Origin: Flavobacterium sufflavum
GTDB taxonomy: Bacteria > Bacteroidota > Bacteroidia > Flavobacteriales > Flavobacteriaceae
Reading direction: 5' to 3'
Assembly: GCF_004016525.1 (NCBI RefSeq)
Contig: NZ_SACJ01000003.1
Coordinates: 434,001 to 498,000, forward strand
DNA: 64,000 nt
In this document: piece by piece, positions 20,968-29,901 of the stretch
Layout: each line of letters starts with the position of its first letter
How positions within the stretch are numbered: the stretch's first letter is position 1
Made by a program: the position numbers and the translations under genes
The notes under the pieces: model-generated
Database searches by the model: none
What the model was told of the DNA's origin: nothing
Seen by the model: only the letters and a program-made list of their open reading frames with translations

Positions 20968-21193
20968 ATAAATCAAAAACAGATGTCCGTTTGGCTCTAA
21001 TCAAATCCTTCAATCGAATCCAAAAAGCCAGAATTAAATAGATTCCAAAACCAAGTCCTACGGTCACAAACGAAATGTAAATAAAAAACAATCGTACGCT
21101 GTTGGCTCGCATCCCCAACTTATCTGCCAGACGAGAGGAAACATGAAACCCATGTTTTTCGAGAAAAAATTTAAGTTTTATTATTGCAGACAT
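20966..21193 (-). CDS. PspC-domain small membrane protein
   Basis: 75 residues. The N-terminal part (LKFFLEKHGFHVSSRLADKLGMRANSVRLFFIYISFV) follows the PspC pattern of a short cytoplasmic helix, then a membrane span (about residues 34-60). PspC proteins sense or relay envelope stress in the inner membrane; here there is only the core domain and no PspB or PspA partner nearby. It is transcribed divergently from the SPFH/flotillin-like gene, another membrane-organising protein, with two TAATTTTG elements in the minus-strand upstream region. Confidence 0.75.
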   Translation of the reverse strand: MSAIIKLKFFLEKHGFHVSSRLADKLGMRANSVRLFFIYISFVTVGLGFGIYLILAFWIRLKDLIRAKRTSVFDL

Positions 21194-21326
21194 TTTGTAT
21201 TCGTTTTGGTATTGGGTAAAATTACAAAATTATACCATCAAAATTATTAAGTAATAAATAATCTGCTTTTAATTCTAAAAGTGAGAAAAATAATCTATTT
21301 TTGAAATAACTAACTTTCAAAAAAAT

Positions 21327-23231
21327 ATGACTACAATTACAGATTACTGGTGGCTATTATTACTATTTCTATGCATTTTTCTTTACAAATTCGTACTAAG
21401 GGTTTTCTTCGGAATGGTAATCGTCCCGGAAGACAAAATTGGTTTGGTGACTAAAAAATTCGTTCTCTTTGGAGCTCAAAAATCATTACCCGATGGCAGA
21501 ATTATAGCCACAAAAGGAGAAGCCGGTTTTCAAGCCAAAACCCTAGCCCCGGGATTGTATTGGGGAATGTGGCCTTGGCAATATACCGTAAACATGACTC
21601 CGTTTACCATTATCCCGGAAGGAAACATCGGATTGCTGTTGAGTAAAGATGGTGCCGAAATACCAACGGGTCGAATTCTTGCCCAAAAAGTAAGTTCCGA
21701 CAATTTTCAAGATGCAACTTTATTTTTGGACAACGGCGGACAAAAAGGACGTCAATCGGCATTTATAACAACGGGATCTTACCGTATCAATACTTTTTTG
21801 TTTGAAGTTGTGGTCTCTCCACAAATAGTCATTTCGGAAAACATGGTTGGAATCGTAACCGCAATGGACGGAGAACCCATTCCAATTGGACAGATTGCCG
21901 GTAAATTTGTAGACAACCACAATAACTTTCAGGATTTTGACCAATTTTTAAAAAATGGTGGAAACCGTGGATTACAGCCACAAGTAATGCTTGCCGGTTC
22001 TTATTACATCAATTCCTGGGCAATTCAAATAGAGCAAACTCCTATGACCGATGTGCCAATAGGATATGTTGGGGTTGTCATTTCTTATATTGGTGAGGAT
22101 GGACAGGATGTAACGGGAGATACTTTCAAACACGGAAATATAGTTTCTAAAGGACAACGCGGGGTTTGGATGGAGCCTTTTGGACCGGGAAAATATGCAC
22201 TTAATAAATACACTACAAAGTTGGAACCTGTCCCTACAACCAACTTAGTACTGAACTGGGCTGATGCCAGAAGCGAATCTCATAACTTAGACCAAAACCT
22301 TTCTACCATAACCGTTCGTTCCAAAGATGGTTTTCCTTTCAATCTGGATGTTTCCCAGATTATCCACGTTCCCGCTAACGAAGCGCCAAAAGTAATTGCC
22401 CGATTTGGAAGCATGAACAATCTTGTTTCGCAGGTTTTGGAACCAACCATTGGAAATTATTTTAGAAACTCGGCTCAGGAAAGTGATGTGATTTCGTTTC
22501 TTTCTACCCGAAAAGAACGTCAGGAATCGGCTAAAAATCATATTAAAGTAGTTTTGGACGAATACAATGTCAATGCCGTTGATACCTTAATAGGAGATAT
22601 CGTTCCACCGGAATCATTGATGAAAACCCTGACTGACAGAAAAATTGCCGAGGAAGAGCAAAAAACTTATCAGACTCAAAAAATGGCGCAAGAACAACGC
22701 CAGGGTGTCGAAAAAGAAACCGCCATTGCCGATATGCAAAAGGAAATTGTAAAAGCATCTCAAAGTGTTGAAATTGCCCAAAGAACTGCCGATGCCACCG
22801 TTAAAAAAGCCGAAGGAGATGCCACCAGTTTAAAACTGAATGTAAATGCCGAAGCGGAAGCTACAAAAATGCGTGCCAATGCCGAAGCGGAAGCTACAAA
22901 AGCAAGAGCCGGAGCACAAGCAGAAGCTACAAAACTGACAGCAAGTGCTGAGGCTGAAAGAATTTCTAAAACCGGTTTAGCAGAAGCCGAAAAGATTATG
23001 GCAATAGGAAAATCTACTGCAGAAGCCTACCAATTACAGGTTTCTGCTATGGGAGGTGACAACTTTACCAAATATAAAATCACCGAAGAAATAGGTAAAG
23101 GACAAATTAAAGTCATTCCTGATGTATTAATTTCTGGAAATTCAGGTTCTGATGGTGGAATTAGTGGTCTTCTAGGTATGAAATTAATGGAAATGATGGA
23201 CACGAAAAAAGATGAACCTAACAAAAATTAA
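21327..23231 (+). CDS. SPFH/flotillin-like membrane protein with repeated N-terminal modules
   Basis: 634 residues. One N-terminal membrane span (residues 8-33) is followed by tandem modules of about 65-75 residues, each built as [I/V]xxxx[I/V]G[L/I/V][V/L] then G...ItGxIL, FQD..FLxNGGxxGxQ and L.xGSYxIN (around residues 36, 94, 170 and 245). The SPFH domain proper comes next (about 300-440), then a long Ala/Glu-rich coiled coil with repeats of AEAEATK (about 450-570). SPFH proteins form ring-like cages and lipid microdomains at the membrane. The four modules ahead of the SPFH domain are the notable part. It has a TATTTTTG element at 21296-21303 and a terminator behind it. Confidence 0.85.
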   Translation: MTTITDYWWLLLLFLCIFLYKFVLRVFFGMVIVPEDKIGLVTKKFVLFGAQKSLPDGRIIATKGEAGFQAKTLAPGLYWGMWPWQYTVNMTPFTIIPEGNIGLLLSKDGAEIPTGRILAQKVSSDNFQDATLFLDNGGQKGRQSAFITTGSYRINTFLFEVVVSPQIVISENMVGIVTAMDGEPIPIGQIAGKFVDNHNNFQDFDQFLKNGGNRGLQPQVMLAGSYYINSWAIQIEQTPMTDVPIGYVGVVISYIGEDGQDVTGDTFKHGNIVSKGQRGVWMEPFGPGKYALNKYTTKLEPVPTTNLVLNWADARSESHNLDQNLSTITVRSKDGFPFNLDVSQIIHVPANEAPKVIARFGSMNNLVSQVLEPTIGNYFRNSAQESDVISFLSTRKERQESAKNHIKVVLDEYNVNAVDTLIGDIVPPESLMKTLTDRKIAEEEQKTYQTQKMAQEQRQGVEKETAIADMQKEIVKASQSVEIAQRTADATVKKAEGDATSLKLNVNAEAEATKMRANAEAEATKARAGAQAEATKLTASAEAERISKTGLAEAEKIMAIGKSTAEAYQLQVSAMGGDNFTKYKITEEIGKGQIKVIPDVLISGNSGSDGGISGLLGMKLMEMMDTKKDEPNKN

Positions 23232-23252
23232 TTTTTATTGAATTGACGTATT

Positions 23253-23282
23253 AAAAATCCGCTTCACGGCGGATTTTTTTTT
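23253..23282. terminator. Bidirectional terminator
   Basis: 10-bp stem AAAAATCCGC / GCGGATTTTT with a six-base loop and extra T residues, between the convergent SPFH and DUF2851 genes. Confidence 0.88.
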
Positions 23283-23315
23283 AATTATAGCTGAGTTAAA
23301 AAGATTCAAAAACAC

Positions 23316-24590
23316 TTAATTACTCTTCTTCAACAATTCTATTCCAATGGCACAATCTAAACATCTTCCTCCTGCACAATATTCATTCTTTAACTGTAAC
23401 AAAGATTGGGTTTCAAACGAATTTCCAGATTTTATACCAAAGGAATCAAACTTATCAATAATTGCATTTTTCTCGGGAGCCACCTCCACTAACATTGCCA
23501 TCAAATCCTCAGCTACTTCCTTTCCCAGACTTTTGGCATAGGCAAACTGAATGGGGATAATCGTATTAATCAACAACAAATCCACAAAAGACTTCGATAA
23601 TTTCTTCGACTTCTTCGGACTCACTTTGTCAAATTGATAATGTGTTTCCCAATAAGCCGAAGTACTTACTTGAAACAATTGATAAATGGCTGTTATCGAA
23701 GAAATACTATTGATTTTCGAAAATAAATTTTGATGCAAATGATACAAATGTGCCAATTGCGAAAGACGGATTGTCGGGAAATTATCAGGACGATGCTTAA
23801 AAAACTGAAGCTGTCCTTCATTATCCGGCTCTAATTGGTATTTATGCAACAAATAAAAATACCTGAATTTTAAATCTTTGAAATAAGCATCTTCTTTCTC
23901 TAAATCCAATAAGGCTGATTTACCAAACAAAAGCGCCTCTAAATTCTCTACTTCAAAACTTTCTTTTCTTATGATTGAAAAAGGAATTGCTTTTGCAATT
24001 TTCAAAAAAGTTTCACCGTTTGTATTCAATCCAAAGTTTTTAGCCAGCATGCAAAACAACACCGCTTCCCAATCCCTATTTGTTTGTTCTAACAACTCAT
24101 AAATAGCTTTAGACTTTCGTTCCAAGCGTTCAAAAAACAAGCGTTCCTGCCAATTTTTCAAAACAAAATCATCTAAATCGCCCAATTGTTTTTCGCAAAA
24201 AACCCATGATTTTGGAGTCACTAATCTTTGATAATTAGTTAAAACTTCCTTATCCACATAGCCTTTAAGTTCTAAAACAGGGATCTCAGAATTGTTTTTC
24301 CTAAAAACTTCGGTATCGTGTTCCCAAACCACATGAAGAATCACATTTTCGTAAGCTGCATCTTTTTCATGGTGATGCACATACCAATCGGAAGATTTGA
24401 GATGAATTTCGACATTACCCGCCCATTTTTGATTTTCTATAATAATTTGAGCATTAAAAAAATCAGGCCCGGCTTGTTCTAAATATTGACCAACATTGAT
24501 GATGGTAATTTCTTGTCCGTTAGAAGTTTTTAAATGTAGTGTATCAAATTTCTTGAATCTCCAGAGGTAGTGTAAAAAATCTTCTTTCAT
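23316..24590 (-). CDS. DUF2851 family protein
   Basis: 424 residues, recognised as DUF2851 of Bacteroidota by MKEDFLHYLWRFKKFD, AGPDFFNAQIIIENQKWAGNVEIHLKSSDW and ILHVVWEHD near the N-terminus. The C-terminus has four-residue-spaced cysteines (CAGGRCLDCAIG), which may bind a metal or zinc. Cytoplasmic, no membrane span. The function is not established; the acidic and histidine residues in the N-terminal part have a nuclease-like flavour, but that is only an impression. Confidence 0.85.
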   Translation of the reverse strand: MKEDFLHYLWRFKKFDTLHLKTSNGQEITIINVGQYLEQAGPDFFNAQIIIENQKWAGNVEIHLKSSDWYVHHHEKDAAYENVILHVVWEHDTEVFRKNNSEIPVLELKGYVDKEVLTNYQRLVTPKSWVFCEKQLGDLDDFVLKNWQERLFFERLERKSKAIYELLEQTNRDWEAVLFCMLAKNFGLNTNGETFLKIAKAIPFSIIRKESFEVENLEALLFGKSALLDLEKEDAYFKDLKFRYFYLLHKYQLEPDNEGQLQFFKHRPDNFPTIRLSQLAHLYHLHQNLFSKINSISSITAIYQLFQVSTSAYWETHYQFDKVSPKKSKKLSKSFVDLLLINTIIPIQFAYAKSLGKEVAEDLMAMLVEVAPEKNAIIDKFDSFGIKSGNSFETQSLLQLKNEYCAGGRCLDCAIGIELLKKSN

Positions 24591-24664
24591 CTTGATTACT
24601 TAAAAAGTTAACACACTAATTTAATGAAAAAACCTACACAGATAACTTTCGAAAGAAAATATAT

Positions 24665-25147
24665 TTATTGTTTAAGAAATAATTGAGCACAAGCCCTGGC
24701 ATCAGACAATGCTTCGTGATGTTGTAATTTAATATTCATTGCTCTACAGCAATCACTAAGTTTGGTAGGTTTCAAGCCTTTTGCTTTATAAATTTTCACG
24801 GTACATTCCCATTTTGAAGCAATATTCAAATCGGCATAATCTAGGCCGTAATACACCATTGATTTGGCCAGAACATTACGGTCAAAACTCTCGTTATGCG
24901 CTACAACCACTCTGTTTTGAATACGTTTTTGAATTTCAGGGAATACTTGAAGGAAATTTTTAGCCCTGGCTGTATCTCTCGGATAAATACCATGAACTTG
25001 TATAGTATAAGGATTGTACAAATTATTAGGCGGCTGTATCAAAGTCACAAACTCATCTACAACAATTCCATTTTCTACAGTAACAATCCCAACAGAACAG
25101 GGATGAAAAGCAGTTGCGGTTTCAAAATCTATAGCGGTGAAGGTCAT
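24665..25147 (-). CDS. 3'-5' exonuclease, DnaQ/DEDDh family
   Basis: 160 residues. Exo I is FTAIDFETA (Asp and Glu), Exo II is VVAHNESFDRNVL (Asp), Exo III is HEALSDARACAQLF (His and Asp), so the full DEDDh set is present. The protein is only the exonuclease domain, as in stand-alone proofreading-type or DNA-repair exonucleases of Bacteroidota; no polymerase or UvrC-like part is attached. It lies 10 bp downstream of the porin gene and may be co-transcribed with it. Confidence 0.9.
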   Translation of the reverse strand: MTFTAIDFETATAFHPCSVGIVTVENGIVVDEFVTLIQPPNNLYNPYTIQVHGIYPRDTARAKNFLQVFPEIQKRIQNRVVVAHNESFDRNVLAKSMVYYGLDYADLNIASKWECTVKIYKAKGLKPTKLSDCCRAMNIKLQHHEALSDARACAQLFLKQ

Positions 25148-25157
25148 TATTAAAAAA

Positions 25158-27110
25158 CTAATTAAAGAAATTCCATATTAAACCAAAACGAATCGTCATA
25201 TCTCGATACGGATTACTAGGTGACGAATAATAATTATTCCCTGTGTAAGCCGCATTAAAATGTTCGGTTTTTAAATAAACTCTTGTTCGCTGAATTTTAG
25301 CATTGATAAAGAAATCAAGGTTAGGGTAGTTTCCAATTTCTTTTTTATTTTGAATAAAAAATTCTCCAATAACCGGGTTATACTCGTTTGCAAAGTAGTT
25401 TGTAAAATAATTTAGAGTGATTCCTGTTTGAAGAAATAATGCTCTACTAAAGAAATAATTAGAATAATAAATGGTATTACGTGTAACTAAATCAGGCACA
25501 TTTAAAATAGCATCATTCTGATCTACTTTTTGATACAATATTGTATTATTCAACGCAAATTTCCCAAAAGTAATCTCCTTATTTAATTTAAGAGAAACAT
25601 ACTTAATAGTTCCGCCATATTGATTTGGTGTTGCTATTTGCTGTGATTCATCAGTTGCTGTGTTTTCAAAATACAAATGATCAGTAAGAGTAGACAACTG
25701 TAACGAAGCTTCAAACCAAGGTGTTGTGGCACTTCCGCTAAGAATATTAACTTTTTCGTTTTTAAAATTATTCGACCAATTATAACCTACATAATTACTT
25801 TGGTACAAATTATAATTATCGTTAGGCAATTTATTTAAATTTTGGTACCCAAAAACAAATTGGAAATCGTCATTTAAATCATAATTCAGTTTTGCATCTA
25901 AATTAGACAAGGTCTGCTTTGTAACTGATTTAGAAAGCAAAAATTTTCCGTGCCATTTGTTTTTTTGATATTCATATTGACCTCCTACACTATTCACATT
26001 TCGTGATAAAGTAGATGGAATCACACCATTATCCTGAATTAATATTCGATTGTAATAAAAATTACTGCGGAAATCATCTATAAAAAACTGAAACTTCCCA
26101 AGCGTAGTATTCTCATACATCACAGCCGCTTTGTTGTACATTTTATTATAATGAGTCTGATCTTTAAGATTAGAAGTCACAATAGCATCGCCAAATCTAG
26201 ACACCGATCGTGTTCCTATCGCTGAAAGTATGGTAGGCTGAAAATATTCAAAGAATTTATTTTCGTAATTCAACTGATGCGTCACATACAAATTATTAGC
26301 TCCGTGAGTGGGATTAATTCTAAAACTATGGTCCGCAAAAATACGTTTCGCCTTCAAAAAAGATTCTGCATCGGTTAGATACACCTGTAAACGTTGTCTA
26401 TTAGTGTATTTTGAATCTTCACTTTCAAAATCTCCTACAGTTGTGATTCCTCCATTTTCCTCATTCAAGGCATCCTGACCCGTAAAATGAGCGTTCAAAA
26501 AATAACGCTTACTGGCTGTATTATAACTGGCAGTAAATCTAAAACTACCCGTAGTAGCCAATTGGTTGATGTATTTCCCTTCTGAACGCAATCCTTTGTA
26601 AGCAATAGATAAATTAAAATTTGGTAAAAGATTCACGGCAAAAAATGAATCTACCGATTGCCCTTTTGTCAAAGTCGATTTAAAAAACAACTCGGTTACA
26701 GGAGTTGCAACAGAACTATACCTAATTTGGTTTGCCTCTAAAAAATTAAAATGTTTTGCCTTAAAACCCATTTCCGGATAAGGAGTATAATCAATCAAAC
26801 TGTACTGAAGTGTATTGTACGGTTGACCTTCGTTCGGAAAAGGCAATAGTCCAAAAATATCTCTTCGAAGATAATTCATCGAATATTCTCTTTGAATAGT
26901 CAGCGCAGTATCTAAATAGGTCGTATCTCTTTCTAAAGTAATAAAACGATACATATCCATAGTAGCAACTTTGGCAGTATCTTTTCCTTTTTCATTTGTT
27001 CCTTTCAACCTTTCCGAAAAGCTTCTTTTAGGTGCTTCTTCTCTTGATTTTACTTGAGAAAACAACAATGTAGGCAATGCTAAAAAATATAAAAAAAAGA
27101 GAATTCTCAT
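25158..27110 (-). CDS. Putative outer-membrane porin (Bacteroidota PF14121-like)
   Basis: 650 residues with a signal peptide (MRILFFLYFLALPTLLFSQ). After an N-terminal region with TYLDTALTIQREYSMNYLRRDIFGLLPFPNEGQPYNTL the sequence is a long run of alternating polar and aromatic strands ending in RFGLIWNFFN, with a terminal Phe-rich strand as in outer-membrane beta-barrels. The pattern matches the family called putative porin in Bacteroidota. No plug or carbohydrate domain is present. Substrate unknown. Confidence 0.82.
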   Translation of the reverse strand: MRILFFLYFLALPTLLFSQVKSREEAPKRSFSERLKGTNEKGKDTAKVATMDMYRFITLERDTTYLDTALTIQREYSMNYLRRDIFGLLPFPNEGQPYNTLQYSLIDYTPYPEMGFKAKHFNFLEANQIRYSSVATPVTELFFKSTLTKGQSVDSFFAVNLLPNFNLSIAYKGLRSEGKYINQLATTGSFRFTASYNTASKRYFLNAHFTGQDALNEENGGITTVGDFESEDSKYTNRQRLQVYLTDAESFLKAKRIFADHSFRINPTHGANNLYVTHQLNYENKFFEYFQPTILSAIGTRSVSRFGDAIVTSNLKDQTHYNKMYNKAAVMYENTTLGKFQFFIDDFRSNFYYNRILIQDNGVIPSTLSRNVNSVGGQYEYQKNKWHGKFLLSKSVTKQTLSNLDAKLNYDLNDDFQFVFGYQNLNKLPNDNYNLYQSNYVGYNWSNNFKNEKVNILSGSATTPWFEASLQLSTLTDHLYFENTATDESQQIATPNQYGGTIKYVSLKLNKEITFGKFALNNTILYQKVDQNDAILNVPDLVTRNTIYYSNYFFSRALFLQTGITLNYFTNYFANEYNPVIGEFFIQNKKEIGNYPNLDFFINAKIQRTRVYLKTEHFNAAYTGNNYYSSPSNPYRDMTIRFGLIWNFFN

Positions 27111-27284
27111 TCGAAACAGATATATGATTGGGCTTTTATTTCAAAACTAATAACGAAGCAAAGGTAAACGATAAAAACATATAAAAAAACAACTTAATTC
27201 AGCCTTCTTTCTAAGGAAACGTTAGAATAACGAACAATTATCTTAAAAATTTTATAATCTTTGCTATTCCAAAAACTTTTCAAT

Positions 27285-27944
27285 ATGCTTGCCACTACTT
27301 TTTCTCAACTAATTCTTGAAGCAGGAACCGATGAAGCGGGTCGTGGTTGCCTTGCCGGGCCCGTTACTGCTGCTGCCGTTATCCTTCCTTTGGATTTTGC
27401 AAATACTATCCTGAATGACAGTAAGCAACTTTCTGAGAAAGTACGCGAAAAATTAAAACCTATTATCGAGGAACAAGCCGTTACTTTTGCCGTTACCCAT
27501 TTGTTTCCAAATGAAATTGACGAAATCAACATTCTGAATGCTTCGATGAAAGGCATGCAGGAATCGGTTTTAAAATTAAATGTTGTACCCGAATTTATTA
27601 TTGTGGATGGCAACAGAAGTTTGAATGCCAAATTAGGTCTAAAAAACACCACAGGAAAACAATTCACAACCTCAGAAATAGAATTATTAAAATCGATTCC
27701 GAATCAAAGTATTGTAAAAGGAGATTCGAAATATTTAAGTATCGCTGCGGCTTCTATTTTGGCAAAAACTTATCGCGACGAATACATGGATAAAATCCAC
27801 GAAGAATTCCCGATGTACAACTGGAAAAAAAACAAAGGTTATCCAACAACAGAACATCGCGAAGCCATTAAAAAACATGGAACAACAAAATACCACAGAA
27901 TGAGTTTTAGATTGTTACCAGAGCAGTTGACCTTAGATTTGTAA
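27285..27944 (+). CDS. rnhB: Ribonuclease HII
   Basis: 219 residues from the ATG at 27285; an upstream TTG at 27261 is in frame but belongs to a promoter-like AATCTTTG. RNase HII removes ribonucleotides from DNA. The acidic active site is complete: [15 protein letters not shown] (Asp and Glu), IIVDGN (Asp) and [22 protein letters not shown] (Asp). The C-terminal [26 protein letters not shown] is also typical. Monocistronic in this context. Confidence 0.95.
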   Translation: MLATTFSQLILEAGTDEAGRGCLAGPVTAAAVILPLDFANTILNDSKQLSEKVREKLKPIIEEQAVTFAVTHLFPNEIDEINILNASMKGMQESVLKLNVVPEFIIVDGNRSLNAKLGLKNTTGKQFTTSEIELLKSIPNQSIVKGDSKYLSIAAASILAKTYRDEYMDKIHEEFPMYNWKKNKGYPTTEHREAIKKHGTTKYHRMSFRLLPEQLTLDL

Positions 27945-27954
27945 TATTTTACCA

Positions 27955-28050
27955 TATAAGTCATATAAGTTTTTTAAAGCCTATAAACTTTCTGTTTTAC
28001 GGAAAACATATCTTAAAAGTTCATTTAAGTTTTGTGAACTTAGTGTTTAC
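27955..28050. other. Intergenic stretch with degenerate flavobacterial words
   Basis: Contains ATAAGTCATATAAGTTTTTTAA and CTTAGTGTTTACTTTGCGG, words of a kind that often recur between genes in Flavobacterium genomes. No gene, promoter or terminator is evident between the convergent rnhB and lipB. Confidence 0.3.
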
Positions 28051-28057
28051 TTTGCGG

Positions 28058-28759
28058 TTAAACTTGAAACTCCACCTCAAATAAATTGGTAAAATGTTTC
28101 AGGATTTTTGCTTTCACTTCAGCTTCATCTACTTTTTCAACACCGAGTTCTACGTTCAAAGTAGTCACTGCTTTTCCGCGAATGCCACAAGGAATAATAT
28201 TATCAAAATAACCCAAATCGGCATTGACGTTTAAGGCAAATCCGTGCATGGTTACCCAGCGTGAAGCGCGTACACCCATTGCGCAAATCTTGCGGGCAAA
28301 CGGCGTTCCTACACCCAGCCAAACCCCAGTTTCTCCATCGCTTCGTCCAGATTCGATTCCGTATTCAGCTAAAGTCAGAATAATGGCTTCTTCCAGAAAA
28401 CGCAGGTATTTATGAATATCAGTAAAGAAATTTTCTAAGTCCAGAATAGGATATCCTACAATTTGTCCCGGACCATGATAGGTAATATCACCTCCACGAT
28501 TGATTTTGTAGAAAGTAGCTCCTTTGGCTTCCAATTGCTTTTCAGACAACAGTAAATTTTCAAAATCACCACTTTTCCCTAAGGTGTACACATGAGGATG
28601 CTCTACAAAAAGTAAATAATTCGGCGTTGGCAGATTAGTTTCTTCTCTACGGTTTTGGATTTTCAAGTCAACAATACCCTTGAACAATTCTTCCTGATAT
28701 TCCCAAGTCGATTTGTAATCTTTCGTACCTAAATCTTGAAGTTGGATTTTTTTATTCAT
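28058..28759 (-). CDS. lipB: Octanoyltransferase (lipoate biosynthesis)
   Basis: 233 residues. LipB moves octanoate from acyl carrier protein to lipoyl domains, the first step of lipoate synthesis. The motifs FVEHPHVYTLGKSG, INRGGDITYHGPGQIVGYPILDL and KICAMGVRASRWVTMHGFALNVN are intact, with the Cys of KICAMG and the conserved Lys before it as the catalytic pair. lipA is not in the window. The gene stands alone. Confidence 0.95.
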   Translation of the reverse strand: MNKKIQLQDLGTKDYKSTWEYQEELFKGIVDLKIQNRREETNLPTPNYLLFVEHPHVYTLGKSGDFENLLLSEKQLEAKGATFYKINRGGDITYHGPGQIVGYPILDLENFFTDIHKYLRFLEEAIILTLAEYGIESGRSDGETGVWLGVGTPFARKICAMGVRASRWVTMHGFALNVNADLGYFDNIIPCGIRGKAVTTLNVELGVEKVDEAEVKAKILKHFTNLFEVEFQV

Positions 28760-28868
28760 CTGTCATGGCAAGGAAAGAAGTTTCTATCATTCCTTATTGG
28801 TGAAATGCAAAAATACAATTAATTATTTTCTTTTACCTAAGAGTCACAAAGTCGCCAACTTTGTTATT

Positions 28869-29627
28869 TTATTCAAAGATTACATTCAAATTTAATTTTT
28901 CCGGATTTTCCGAGTAATCTGTAAAAGGATATTCTACGGTAATTGTTTTTCTATCAGCACTAAATAAAGCATCGGGATTAGAAACTGATTTTATGGCTTT
29001 AGGAAAATGGTATTTCAAAGTATATTTAGACGAAGCAAAAATCATTTTAGCCATCCCAAGTGAATCAGCCGCTATTTTTTTTATTTGGTCTTTTAAAACT
29101 ACAGCTTTTCGGGTAAAATTTTTGCCGTTATAACTAAAACTTAATTTAGAATTATTGTCCCCCAGACCACTCATCATGGCTGCAGGATTGTCTTTTTGAT
29201 TCGATTTCCCCTTCAAATCTTTTAAAGCACTCATATTTTCCATCAAACCATCTAATTCATTTACACTTTTAAACGGAGTGTTCATAGAAAACAGCAATTG
29301 TTTTGCTTCGGGATTCATTTTTATTTTCATTACAAAGTTTTCCAACTTTTTCAGAGCCGCTTGCTGCTCTGCTGACAATTTAGTAATACTGTCTTTTTTA
29401 GCTTCAAAAATCTGTTTGAACGAAAACGTAGAATCAATAACCTTGGTATCTTTTTTTGTTGCCAATTCGCTTCCTATTTTATCCCCAGCCATCGCCATCA
29501 AACCAGCACCATCCATTTCTAATGCAAAAGTTCCTGTTCCATCAGGATGAACTTCAATGTTTTCGGTGAAATTACAGCTCGTTAATACCAATAAGAAAGT
29601 AAGAAGTAGTAAAAATTTTGATTTCAT
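28869..29627 (-). CDS. Putative lipoprotein
   Basis: 252 residues from the ATG at 29627; the longer frame begins with TTG. The signal peptide MKSKFLLLLTFLLVLTSC ends in the lipobox LTSC, so it is lipid-anchored at Cys18, probably at the outer membrane. The mature start IEVHPDGTGTFALEMDGAGLM and the C-terminal half with beta-strand character (KYTLKYHFPKAIKSVSNPDAL..KTITVEYPFTDY) resemble hypothetical lipoproteins of Flavobacterium. No enzymatic motif is visible. Confidence 0.75.
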   Translation of the reverse strand: MKSKFLLLLTFLLVLTSCNFTENIEVHPDGTGTFALEMDGAGLMAMAGDKIGSELATKKDTKVIDSTFSFKQIFEAKKDSITKLSAEQQAALKKLENFVMKIKMNPEAKQLLFSMNTPFKSVNELDGLMENMSALKDLKGKSNQKDNPAAMMSGLGDNNSKLSFSYNGKNFTRKAVVLKDQIKKIAADSLGMAKMIFASSKYTLKYHFPKAIKSVSNPDALFSADRKTITVEYPFTDYSENPEKLNLNVIFE

Positions 29628-29705
29628 CGTGCTTTTTATTTTTTCCAAAGATACAAAGACTGTTTCAATTCTTTCATTCGTAATTTTGAAAGAAAAATTT
29701 CCAGT

Positions 29706-29792
29706 ATAGCCCCGATAGTAGCGGCATCCTTTTTATTTTGTTACCTGAGCTTGTCGAAGGTAACAAAATAAAAAGATATAGCGGATAGCGGG
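29706..29792. repeat. Interspersed hairpin repeat of Flavobacterium type
   Basis: A two-layer structure. The outer arms are CCCCGATAGTAGCGGCATCC-like on the left and ATATAGCGGATAGCGGG on the right. Inside is a perfect 16-bp stem (29730-29745 with 29759-29774) closing a 13-base loop that contains TGAGCTTGTCGAA. I recall both the GCGGCATCC...ATATAGCGGA frame and the CTGAGCTTGTCGAAG word as recurrent in Flavobacterium intergenic DNA. There is no reading frame, so it is not an insertion sequence. Confidence 0.65.
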
Positions 29793-29871
29793 AGAAATCC
29801 TCATAGAAAACGCAGATTTTCAGCTCCTAAAAATTCTGAAATTGGCAATCTAAAATCTGCAATCAATTTGC

Positions 29872-29879
29872 TATCTTTG
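29872..29879 (+). promoter_or_regulatory. -7 element of the lysS promoter
   Basis: TATCTTTG, exact TAnnTTTG consensus, 22 bases before the lysS start codon. No good TTG is found at the usual distance upstream, so the -33 element is weak. Confidence 0.55.
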
Positions 29880-29901
29880 CGGTCTTAAAAATCAGACTAT
29901 A

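Noticed and set aside
22850..22960. Tandem DNA repeat in the SPFH gene as a CRISPR-like or mobile repeat
   Set aside because: It is the in-frame coding of AEAEATK coiled-coil repeats. No CRISPR array was seen in the window.
27261..27284. TTG start of rnhB
   Set aside because: The TTG belongs to a promoter-like AATCTTTG; the ATG at 27285 gives a normal RNase HII start.
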